Assembly: GCA_002070475.1 (NCBI GenBank)
Contig: MWDI01000063.1
Location: 28,906 to 92,905, forward strand
Reading direction: 5' to 3'
DNA length: 64,000 nucleotides
From: Firmicutes bacterium ADurb.Bin146
Lineage (GTDB): Bacteria; Bacillota; Clostridia; DUPQ01
Both the position numbers and the translations under genes were made by a program. This document shows, piece by piece, positions 1-7,327 of the stretch. Positions within the stretch are counted from its first letter, which is position 1, and each line of letters starts with the position of its first letter. Under the pieces are notes generated by a model, which was not told the DNA's origin, did no database searches, and saw nothing but the letters and a program-made list of their open reading frames with translations.

Positions 1-791
1 CTACTTTAATGTTAGTTAATACTGCAAAGCAATCAGACACTTCCTTATTTATTGTAGGACATGTTACAAAAGAAGGAAATATTGCAGGACCGAAGCTTTT
101 AGAGCATATGGTTGATACGGTTCTGTACTTTGAGGGTGAAAGCGGTTCTTCTTTTAGGATTCTGAGAAGTGTCAAGAATAGGTTCGGATCAACAAATGAA
201 ATAGGTGTATTTGAAATGAGCAATACAGGTCTATCACAGGTAACAAATCCTTCAGCATTTATGCTTGAAGGAAGAAACATGAATGCGCCTGGTACAGTGG
301 TACTGCCTTTATTGGAAGGTTCAAGAACACTTATGGTTGAAATTCAGGCTCTTGTCTGTCCTACTAATTTCACAATGCCAAGGAGGATGGCTTCAGGAAT
401 AGATCAGAACAGAATTAATATGTTAATGGCTGTTATGGAGAAGAATACAGGTATGAAACTTTATAATCATGATGCATATATTAATGTTGCTGGCGGTATA
501 AAAGTAAACGAGACTGCCTGTGATTTGGCTGTAGTTGTTGCAATTGCCTCGAGTTATACAGGACGAAAAGCTGATGGCGGATGTGTTGTTATCGGTGAAG
601 TAGGTCTTACTGGAGAAATTCGCTCAGTGAATGGTATAGATAAACGTATAAATGAAGTTGTGAAAATGGGCTATACAAAAGCTGTAATACCAAAAGCTAA
701 TATTAAATCAGTAAGCAATTTCAAAGATCAGATAAGTATTATAGGCGTGTCTGATGTCGCTCACGCAATTGATGCATCTTTAACGAAATAG
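1..791 (+). CDS. radA: DNA repair protein RadA, C-terminal part (5' end outside window)
   Basis: RadA/Sms is a RecA-like ATPase that helps branch migration of recombination intermediates. The window opens inside the gene: the reading frame is already open from base 3 and no start is visible. What remains is the end of the ATPase core, including the family's KNRFG motif (about residues 56-60 of the visible part), then the C-terminal domain related to the Lon protease fold, with no sign of protease function expected. The stop lies about 30 bases before the carD promoter. In many Firmicutes radA is followed by disA; here carD comes directly after it. Confidence 0.95.
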   Translation, partial: TLMLVNTAKQSDTSLFIVGHVTKEGNIAGPKLLEHMVDTVLYFEGESGSSFRILRSVKNRFGSTNEIGVFEMSNTGLSQVTNPSAFMLEGRNMNAPGTVVLPLLEGSRTLMVEIQALVCPTNFTMPRRMASGIDQNRINMLMAVMEKNTGMKLYNHDAYINVAGGIKVNETACDLAVVVAIASSYTGRKADGGCVVIGEVGLTGEIRSVNGIDKRINEVVKMGYTKAVIPKANIKSVSNFKDQISIIGVSDVAHAIDASLTK

Positions 792-822
792 CTTTTTTTC
801 ATATATTTCGAAGAAACGGTTT

Positions 823-851
823 TTGACACTTGATTCAAAAAAGTGTATAAT
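823..851 (+). promoter_or_regulatory. Sigma-A type promoter of carD
   Basis: A perfect TTGACA at 823-828 and a perfect TATAAT at 846-851 are separated by exactly 17 bases. Transcription would start near 858, which overlaps the first possible ATG of carD and leaves only about 11 bases of leader before the preferred TTG start at 869. Confidence 0.85.
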
Positions 852-868
852 TAAATATGAGGTATAAA

Positions 869-1366
869 TTGAGTTACAGTATTGGAGATAAAATTGTATA
901 TCCTATGCATGGAGCAGGCGTTATCGTAGATAAGGTCAATAAAAAGATAATGGATGAGATTCGGTGCTATTTTATAGTTAAAAGCCCCATTAGCGAAATG
1001 GTAGCTATGCTTCCTGTAGAAAATATGGATACTATAGGTGTAAGGGACGTCATGACAAATATTGAAGCAGATAATCTTCTTACTGAAATAAAGACAATGA
1101 ATACTGTTGAAAATACTAACTGGAATAAGAGATATCGTGAGAATATGGAAAAACTTAAAGATGGCACAATACATGAGATAGCTCAGATAGCTAAATCCTT
1201 AATGACTCGAGACAAGAGCCTCTCTACAGGAGAGAGAAAATTAATGATTAATGCGAAAAATGCAGTCTTAAGTGAAATTATGCTTGCTAAAAATATTACG
1301 CTAGATCAAGCGGAAGAAGCTTTAAAAGAAAGTATATATTGCGATAGTGTAAATGAGGTAGAATAA
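869..1366 (+). CDS. carD: CarD/CdnL-family RNA polymerase-binding regulator
   Basis: CarD-type proteins bind the RNA polymerase beta subunit through an N-terminal Tudor-like domain and stabilise open promoter complexes. The N terminus reads SIGDKIVYPMHGAGVI, the hallmark of the family, followed by an all-helical C-terminal half; about 165 residues is the usual length. The ORF can be opened at ATG 857, but the promoter at 823-851 would start the transcript at about that base, and a GAGG at 859-862 lies six bases before TTG 869, which also gives the usual family N terminus. I therefore prefer TTG 869. It sits between radA and ispD, as in many Clostridia. Confidence 0.9.
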   Translation: MSYSIGDKIVYPMHGAGVIVDKVNKKIMDEIRCYFIVKSPISEMVAMLPVENMDTIGVRDVMTNIEADNLLTEIKTMNTVENTNWNKRYRENMEKLKDGTIHEIAQIAKSLMTRDKSLSTGERKLMINAKNAVLSEIMLAKNITLDQAEEALKESIYCDSVNEVE

Positions 1367-1369
1367 CAC

Positions 1370-2056
1370 ATGGGGCCCATAAGAGCTATTATCGCTTCTG
1401 GAGGTACATCGAGCAGGATGGGCGGGATAAACAAACTAACTGCAATTCTTGATGGAATACCAGTAATAATAAGAACAGTAAAAGCATTTTATGATTTAAA
1501 ATATATCGAGCAAATAATACTTATTATACCAAAGGATGATGAATCTTTATATTTATCATTACTGGCAAAATACCGTATGGATTCAAAAGTTAAATTCGCA
1601 TATTCTGGAATTAATCGCAGAGAGTCAGTATATAATGGATTAATGATGCTTGATGATGAAGAAGGCATAGTATTGATTCATGATGGAGCAAGGCCTTTAG
1701 TTTCTAGACAAATTATTGACGAATGTATTGAAGGAGCGAAACGATATGGCGTATGTGTCGCTGCTTCAAAAAATACAGATACGATAAAAAAAGCAGACAG
1801 TATTATGTTCGTGGAAAAAACTCTTGAAAGGGAAAAAATATATAATGCTCAGACACCTCAGGCATTTAAAACAGAATTTGCTATTGCTTTCCATAAAAGA
1901 GCGAAAATAGATAATCTAGATGTTACGGATGACAGCATGATTGCGGAGCATTACGGGCATAATGTTAAAATTATCGAATCAGACCCCTCAAATATTAAAA
2001 TAACTACAAAAAGAGACCTTTTAGTAGCTCAAGCGCTTTTAGCTGACTGTGATTAA
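1370..2056 (+). CDS. ispD: 2-C-methyl-D-erythritol 4-phosphate cytidylyltransferase
   Basis: IspD joins CTP to methylerythritol phosphate in the non-mevalonate isoprenoid pathway. The 228-residue product has the nucleotide-binding N terminus with GGTSSRMGG and the downstream lysine (NK), the IHDGARP motif near residue 107 and the AQTPQAF motif near residue 163, all expected in IspD. It starts three bases after carD and is probably cotranscribed. Its 3' end overlaps the convergent ispF gene by 18 bases, an unusual tail-to-tail arrangement, because ispD and ispF are normally co-directional or fused. The dxs gene of the same pathway is at about 58.3 kb. Confidence 0.95.
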   Translation: MGPIRAIIASGGTSSRMGGINKLTAILDGIPVIIRTVKAFYDLKYIEQIILIIPKDDESLYLSLLAKYRMDSKVKFAYSGINRRESVYNGLMMLDDEEGIVLIHDGARPLVSRQIIDECIEGAKRYGVCVAASKNTDTIKKADSIMFVEKTLEREKIYNAQTPQAFKTEFAIAFHKRAKIDNLDVTDDSMIAEHYGHNVKIIESDPSNIKITTKRDLLVAQALLADCD

Positions 2057-2500
2057 GCAAAAACACATAATACCATAGCCTTTCCCAAATGATGTAAGGC
2101 CTTCTCCTGATGTTGCTGTCAGTCCTATATTCTTTTTATCGATTCCTAATAACGATGCAATATTTTCTTTCATAATGTCTATATATGGAAACAAGACAGG
2201 AGACATGCATTCGATAGTAAAACTAACATGCTCTATTTTATACTCAAGGCTTTTCAAAGCTTCCTTGACATAAAAAGAACTGTCAGTAAGTCCTGCTTTA
2301 CACATAAGGTCAGCAGTTTTTCCTAGTATGTTAACTGAAGTAATTCCGCTAATTGCATTTGTAAGAGCATGGTATATGACATCTCCGTCACTGTTTGCCA
2401 AAAGCCCTGCATGACCTTTTATATGAACACCAGCAAGAATTAATTTTCTGTCAGGTTCCTGTGAGAAACTGTGGCTGTCCTGCCCAATCGCGCATTTCAT
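2039..2500 (-). CDS. ispF: Divergent 2-C-methyl-D-erythritol 2,4-cyclodiphosphate synthase
   Basis: IspF cyclises CDP-methylerythritol phosphate. The 153-residue protein keeps the metal ligands Asp8 and His10 (GQDSH) and His44 (YHALTNA), and the late Glu in SGEGLTSFG. It differs from the textbook enzyme: the histidine of the AHSDGD motif is Asn36 here (ANSDGD), and the GDIGKLFPDTDP stretch is replaced by NILGKTADL with several inserted residues. I recall a clostridial IspF clade with similar GQDSH and NSD motifs, so this may be clade-typical rather than decay. The start is ATG 2500 behind a GGAGGTGA site; the frame extends 57 bases further upstream without better support. It is encoded opposite to ispD. 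Confidence 0.8.
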   Translation of the reverse strand: MKCAIGQDSHSFSQEPDRKLILAGVHIKGHAGLLANSDGDVIYHALTNAISGITSVNILGKTADLMCKAGLTDSSFYVKEALKSLEYKIEHVSFTIECMSPVLFPYIDIMKENIASLLGIDKKNIGLTATSGEGLTSFGKGYGIMCFCLITVS

Positions 2501-2677
2501 GGTGTCACCTCCATTGTGTTGTTTATCAGATTCTATAATATCATATTCTGAAATCATCAGACATCACAAGATAGATATTTTAATAAGAATCTACTTATAG
2601 TTATGTAAAGTTAACAAAAAATACACACATAACAAGCCTTTATATGGTATATTAATCATGTTGAAAGGAAGGTGCAT

Positions 2678-3175
2678 ATGGAAAGCTGGTATTATGAAAA
2701 AACTGTATACAGAAAAAAAACAGGTAAAGATGATTTGATATCATTAGCTTCTGTTGTTGTAACATTAGCGATATGCATAATATCTTTTTACTTTTTAAAA
2801 ACTTATTCATTCATCATATGGTTAGCAGCAGTATATGCCTGCTACAGGATTATCGCTTCAAGAAAATATGATTACGAATATATATTTGTTGAAGATACAA
2901 TGACTATTGACAAGATAATCAATAAAAGCAGAAGAAAAAACATATTCACTCATTCTCTAAAGGATTTCGAGATACTTGCATATAAGGATTCAGCATATGC
3001 AAATGAATATGCAAATAATGTTCAGCAGATAATTGATGCATCAGTCCCAAATTCAGAGGATACTATTTTCGGCGTCGCATATTACAAATCTATGAGGACA
3101 TTGGTATATTTCGAGCAAGATGACAGGGTGATGGAATTTATACGAAAATATGCGCAGTACAAATTCAAGGAGTAA
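2678..3175 (+). CDS. Small two-helix membrane protein (DUF6106-like), function unknown
   Basis: The product is about 165 residues and starts MESWYYEKTVYRKK, followed by two closely spaced hydrophobic segments at roughly residues 20-60 and a soluble C-terminal domain of about 100 residues. The look is that of the clostridial DUF6106 family as I remember it, which has no assigned function. ATG 2678 is preferred over GTG 2672 because an AAGGAAGG ribosome site sits just upstream. The following GH18 gene begins four bases after its stop with its ribosome site inside this gene, so the two are probably translated from one message. Confidence 0.6.
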   Translation: MESWYYEKTVYRKKTGKDDLISLASVVVTLAICIISFYFLKTYSFIIWLAAVYACYRIIASRKYDYEYIFVEDTMTIDKIINKSRRKNIFTHSLKDFEILAYKDSAYANEYANNVQQIIDASVPNSEDTIFGVAYYKSMRTLVYFEQDDRVMEFIRKYAQYKFKE

Positions 3176-3178
3176 TTA

Positions 3179-4891
3179 TTGAAGAAAATCTGGAAATTCA
3201 TTTTTTTATTCTTAATAATATCAGTTCTTTCAGCAACCGTACTTATAGCTTTTGATGCTACATTGGATTACATAAAAGACAAATATTTACCTAACCAGAA
3301 GACAGCTAAGTATTTTTCTGATGAATATACTGATCTTGTAATAAATTTTTCCAAAGTGAATTACGAAAAACCAGTAAGGATAGTAAATGGAGAAATACTA
3401 TTAAGATATGAGGTTATAAAAGAATTTATCGATCCTTATATATATTATGATGAAACACGTGCGAAAGTCATTATCACTACAAAAGACAAGGTTATTTATA
3501 TTACTGAAAATAGCCTTATAGCCGAACTAAACAAAAAAGACCTTAAGCTGGATACTGCAAGCATCAGATACGAAGGCATCTTATATGTTCCGATAAGCCC
3601 ATTTTTATATATGTGGAATATCAATGCGAAATATATCGAACAAACGGATGTTGTTATAATCGAATCCTATAGAAACTATGATTATACAGCTACAGTAAAC
3701 ATTTCAGATGCCCAGTTGAGGAAAGGCCCTTCCATTAAAGAACCTGTTTATATCTCAAATATTCCAATGGATCATTTACTATACATAAACAAGATTTTCG
3801 GTGAATGGACTTATCTTATGACATATGATGGTTTTACTGGGTATGTAGAAACTAAGCATCTTGATATTCAAATTAAAGCTAATGAAGTAGAAATCGAGTA
3901 TAAAGAAAAAGAACTTTTTCTTCCAGATTATGTAATTCTTTCATGGCATTATGTGCATTCAAGCTTGGTAACTTCGGTTCCCTATTATGCTGATGTTAAT
4001 GTCATTTCTCCTACCTTTTTCACAGTTATAGATGAGAAGGGAACCATATCAAGCAGTGCTTCTTTAAAATATATGGAGAACGCGCACAAAAGAGGGTATA
4101 CAGTATGGCCTTTAATTAATAATATTTTCGCAAATAGAGGACAGATTAGCACAGTTTTAGCAGACAGCGATGCGAGAAGACATGTGATAGACCAAATACT
4201 GGCATATGCTTATATTTATAAGTTTGACGGTATAAATGTGGATTTTGAAAACTTGTATTTATCTGATAAGGAAAATCTCACACAGTTTATAAGGGAACTG
4301 GTGCCTTTAGCACATCAAATGAATCTCGCTGTATCCATTGATGTGGGTATTCCGGGAGGGTCTGAAGGTTATTCTTTATGTTATGACCATGAACAGCTTG
4401 GTAAAGCTGCAGATTATGTTATGGTTATGACATATGACCAGTTCTGGAGTACGCATGAACAAGGGGGATCACAGGCTCAGCTTTCATGGGTGGAAGCCAA
4501 TCTAATAAATACTTTGAAGCTAATACCAAATAATAAGCTTGTTCTTGGTATACCAGCATATACTAGGTTATGGAAAACTGAAAATACTGGTAAAGTAACA
4601 CTTGATAAAACTCTTACTGCTGATCAGGTTGTTAAGCTTATAGGTGAAAAGCAGCTGACTCCTGTTTGGGAAGAAGAACGTGATGGTTTTATTAGCGGAC
4701 AATACTATATTGAGTTTAAAGAAGAAGGGAACCTTTACAGGGCATGGATAGAAGATGATGCATCAGCCCGATTAAAAGCCAAGCTTGCTGCAGAATATGA
4801 TTTAAGAGGTGTCTGCATCTGGATGATGAGTCAGACGAATAAGTCTGTTTGGGAAGCAATTCTGGAAGGGTTTAATATAGATACAAATTAG
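3179..4891 (+). CDS. Membrane-anchored GH18 glycosidase with copper-amine-oxidase-like and SH3 domains
   Basis: This 570-residue protein has an N-terminal hydrophobic anchor (residues 7-25), a copper amine oxidase N-terminal-like domain (about 60-165), an SH3-type cell-wall binding domain (about 170-227, with the LRKGPS pattern) and a GH18 barrel from about 250 to the end. The GH18 catalytic motif FDGINVDFE is present, with the acid Glu at residue 357. This layout resembles spore cortex or cell-wall lytic enzymes of the YaaH/SleL kind, so an outward-facing role in peptidoglycan or chitin-like glycan cleavage is likely; the substrate is not certain. The start is TTG 3179, six bases after GGAG in the preceding gene. 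Confidence 0.85.
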   Translation: MKKIWKFIFLFLIISVLSATVLIAFDATLDYIKDKYLPNQKTAKYFSDEYTDLVINFSKVNYEKPVRIVNGEILLRYEVIKEFIDPYIYYDETRAKVIITTKDKVIYITENSLIAELNKKDLKLDTASIRYEGILYVPISPFLYMWNINAKYIEQTDVVIIESYRNYDYTATVNISDAQLRKGPSIKEPVYISNIPMDHLLYINKIFGEWTYLMTYDGFTGYVETKHLDIQIKANEVEIEYKEKELFLPDYVILSWHYVHSSLVTSVPYYADVNVISPTFFTVIDEKGTISSSASLKYMENAHKRGYTVWPLINNIFANRGQISTVLADSDARRHVIDQILAYAYIYKFDGINVDFENLYLSDKENLTQFIRELVPLAHQMNLAVSIDVGIPGGSEGYSLCYDHEQLGKAADYVMVMTYDQFWSTHEQGGSQAQLSWVEANLINTLKLIPNNKLVLGIPAYTRLWKTENTGKVTLDKTLTADQVVKLIGEKQLTPVWEEERDGFISGQYYIEFKEEGNLYRAWIEDDASARLKAKLAAEYDLRGVCIWMMSQTNKSVWEAILEGFNIDTN

Positions 4892-4921
4892 TTACTAAAT
4901 AACAGCGCGGCATGATATAAT
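4892..4921 (+). promoter_or_regulatory. Extended -10 promoter before the flavin reductase-ddl-murI genes
   Basis: TATAAT at 4916-4921 is preceded by TG one base upstream (TGATATAAT), and a weak TTACTA lies 18 bases before it at 4892-4897. The site falls immediately after the GH18 stop codon and 27 bases before the next start. Confidence 0.55.
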
Positions 4922-4947
4922 TAGTTAAAACTTCAGTGAGGTATAAC

Positions 4948-5439
4948 ATGAAAATTCAAGTTAATTATGAAGATATCTTTAAAAGGTTCAATGGGCAGCT
5001 GCCAGAAGGTGTTTTTTTGAATACAAATTATGAAGGTGAGTATAACACAATGACTATCGGTTGGGGACTGATGGGAATATGTTGGGGAAAACCTATTGTA
5101 TGTGTTGCAGTGCGATTGTCCAGGCATACATTTAGTCTTATAGAAAAGTCAAATAAGTTTACAATAAGCATTCCCAAAAGCGCATTAATGAAAAAAGAGC
5201 TCGCAATTTGCGGGACCAAATCTGGAAAGGAAACAGACAAATTCGAATTATGCGGATTTGAAAAAAAAGAAATAATAGATAAATGTGATCTTCATATCGA
5301 ATGTGAAGTAGTACAGAAAACACTAATGGATAAAAATAATATTGAGAAATCTATAAAAGACAGATATTACAAGATAGATGACTATCATATGTTTTATTTT
5401 GGTGCAATAAAAGATTGTTATTATACTAAAGAGGATTAA
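4948..5439 (+). CDS. Flavin reductase-like FMN-binding split-barrel protein
   Basis: The 163-residue protein resembles the flavin reductase-like (DIM6/NTAB) family: a short N terminus, the NTMTIGWG stretch that lies near the flavin phosphate in this fold, then HTFSLIEKSNKFTISIP and CGTKSGKETDKF, which are typical family blocks. Such proteins bind FMN and act as flavin reductases or flavin-dependent oxidoreductases; the partner here is unknown. ATG 4948 is chosen because GTGAGG eight bases earlier is a ribosome site rather than a start. The ddl gene begins two bases after its stop, so it is the first gene of the ddl-murI unit. Confidence 0.75.
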   Translation: MKIQVNYEDIFKRFNGQLPEGVFLNTNYEGEYNTMTIGWGLMGICWGKPIVCVAVRLSRHTFSLIEKSNKFTISIPKSALMKKELAICGTKSGKETDKFELCGFEKKEIIDKCDLHIECEVVQKTLMDKNNIEKSIKDRYYKIDDYHMFYFGAIKDCYYTKED

Positions 5440-5441
5440 AA

Positions 5442-6521
5442 ATGAAAAATGTTTGTGTAATTTTCGGAGGCACTTCTACAGAGCATGAAGTTTCCCGTAT
5501 ATCGGCTTCAAACCTTATTAAGAATCTGGATAAAAAGAAGTATTCATTGACAGTAATAGAGATATCAAAAAAGAATGAATATTTTCTGTATGAATACCAG
5601 GACGATGATTCATTTTTTAACAAAATTATCGCTAATGATAATGACCTTGTTAAAAAACAGATTACACCAGATATTAAAATGTTTGTAAGAATGGGTATTG
5701 ATGTAGTATTCCCAATTATTCACGGCACTATAGGAGAGGATGGCAAACTTCAAGGATTTTTGGAATTATGCGACATTCCATATGTAGGTTGTGATGTGCT
5801 TTCATCGGCAGTTTGTATGGATAAAGTGCTATGTAAGGATATACTATCTAAAAACGGTATAGCAGTTGCGGATTATTTGTGGTTTACTTGTGATGAGATT
5901 ACTAAATCATTAAATAATGTTATAAAATCCATAGAAAACAGATTTGCATACCCTGTTTTTGTTAAACCTTCCGAATGCGGATCTTCTGTTGGGATAAATA
6001 AAGCAAAAAATGTAGAAAGTTTGAAAAAAGCTCTTGTTTTCGCCTCACGGTTTTCCAGGAAAGTCTTGGTTGAGGAGTTTATAGAAGGGGAGGAACTGGA
6101 AGTAGCAGTATTAGGATCATATGAGAAAGTATCTTCTTCAGGAGTAGGCCAGATACTATCATCCAATGAATTCTATGATTACAGCGCTAAGTATCTTGAT
6201 GGAAAAAGCTTGACAGTAATGCACCCTGACATACCAGATTCATCAGCACGTGAAATAAAAAAGATAGCAGAGAAAGCATTTTTAATTATAGGCTGTTATG
6301 GCATGGCAAGAGTAGACTTTTTTCTTACAAAAGGCAGGAAAGCAATTGTCAATGAAATTAATACAATTCCTGGATTTACAGGTATAAGCATGTATCCTAA
6401 ATTATGGGAACAAGCAGGTATGACATATAGCAGTCTACTCACAAAACTCATAATGCTTGCAGAAGAGAGAAAAAAAAGATATAGATTTAAACTTGATTAT
6501 GAGGGTATAAATAATGACTGA
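5442..6521 (+). CDS. ddl: D-alanine--D-alanine ligase
   Basis: Ddl makes the D-Ala-D-Ala dipeptide of peptidoglycan stem peptides using ATP. The 359-residue product has the opening VIFGGTSTEHEVS, the phosphate-binding loop KPSECGSSVGI, the EEFIEGEELEVAVLG block and the C-terminal NEINTIPGFTGISMYPKLW that carries the metal and substrate ligands. The spacing is that of a normal Ddl. It overlaps murI by eight bases, so these two genes for D-amino acid supply to the wall are translationally coupled. Nothing else in the neighbourhood suggests a vancomycin-resistance ligase. Confidence 0.95.
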   Translation: MKNVCVIFGGTSTEHEVSRISASNLIKNLDKKKYSLTVIEISKKNEYFLYEYQDDDSFFNKIIANDNDLVKKQITPDIKMFVRMGIDVVFPIIHGTIGEDGKLQGFLELCDIPYVGCDVLSSAVCMDKVLCKDILSKNGIAVADYLWFTCDEITKSLNNVIKSIENRFAYPVFVKPSECGSSVGINKAKNVESLKKALVFASRFSRKVLVEEFIEGEELEVAVLGSYEKVSSSGVGQILSSNEFYDYSAKYLDGKSLTVMHPDIPDSSAREIKKIAEKAFLIIGCYGMARVDFFLTKGRKAIVNEINTIPGFTGISMYPKLWEQAGMTYSSLLTKLIMLAEERKKRYRFKLDYEGINND

Positions 6522-7323
6522 TGGTAAAATAGGAGTATTTGATTCTGGCATAGGCGGGCTTACAGTGTTGAAAGAAATAATTAATTATCTACCCAATGAA
6601 GATATAATATATTTCGGAGACGGTAAGAGGACTCCGTATGGTGGAAAATCCAAGGAAACAATTGAACTTTTCGCTTTACAGAGCATGAAATTCCTTGTTT
6701 CAAAGGGTACAAAAGCCGTTGTTATAGCTTGCAATACAGTTAGCTCTAATGCAATGGATGCAATCAGGGCAAACTACAGCATACCGGTTATCGGTGTAGT
6801 ATCCACCACTGCTCAGCTTGCATTTTCAGAATCTAGAAATAAAAAAATCGGAGTAATAGGTACAAAAGCTACAATAGAAAGCTGTGCTTATGAAAAAGCT
6901 TTAAAATCTATCGATAAATCTGTATATGTCTATCAGAAAAGCTGTCCTTTATTTGTCCCGCTTGCTGAAGAAGGAATTGAATGGTGGGATGATGAAATAA
7001 CTGAGATGGTTGCTAAAAGATATTTCAAATTTTTCAATAACACGGATATAGATACACTTATACTCGGGTGCACGCATTATCCTCTTTTAAAAAAAATTAT
7101 CAAACGTACTATAGGGGACAATGTTAACTTAGTGGATTCTGCATTGATAACAGCCAGAAAGACAAAAGTAATGTTGGAACAAGCAAAATTACTTACGACA
7201 GACAAAAAAAAAGGTAGTCTTGAAATATATACTTCGGACAGTATTGAAAGATTTCTACCTTTATGTTCTGCAATTTTAGGTATGAATAATATTAATATAC
7301 AAAAATGTGATGTAGGAGAATAA
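6514..7323 (+). CDS. murI: Glutamate racemase
   Basis: MurI supplies D-glutamate for peptidoglycan. The 269-residue protein begins IGVFDSGIGGLTVLK, has the YFGDGKRTPYG loop and the two catalytic cysteine motifs, ACNTVSSNA and LGCTHYPLL, in the right order and spacing. It starts inside the end of ddl (ATG 6514) and is followed four bases later by the fucosidase-like gene, which seems to share the transcript although it is not a wall-synthesis gene. Confidence 0.95.
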   Translation: MTDGKIGVFDSGIGGLTVLKEIINYLPNEDIIYFGDGKRTPYGGKSKETIELFALQSMKFLVSKGTKAVVIACNTVSSNAMDAIRANYSIPVIGVVSTTAQLAFSESRNKKIGVIGTKATIESCAYEKALKSIDKSVYVYQKSCPLFVPLAEEGIEWWDDEITEMVAKRYFKFFNNTDIDTLILGCTHYPLLKKIIKRTIGDNVNLVDSALITARKTKVMLEQAKLLTTDKKKGSLEIYTSDSIERFLPLCSAILGMNNINIQKCDVGE

Positions 7324-7327
7324 ATTT

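Noticed and set aside
5442..6521. VanA-type ligase
   Set aside because: No van neighbours and the gene is coupled to murI, so it is the housekeeping Ddl.
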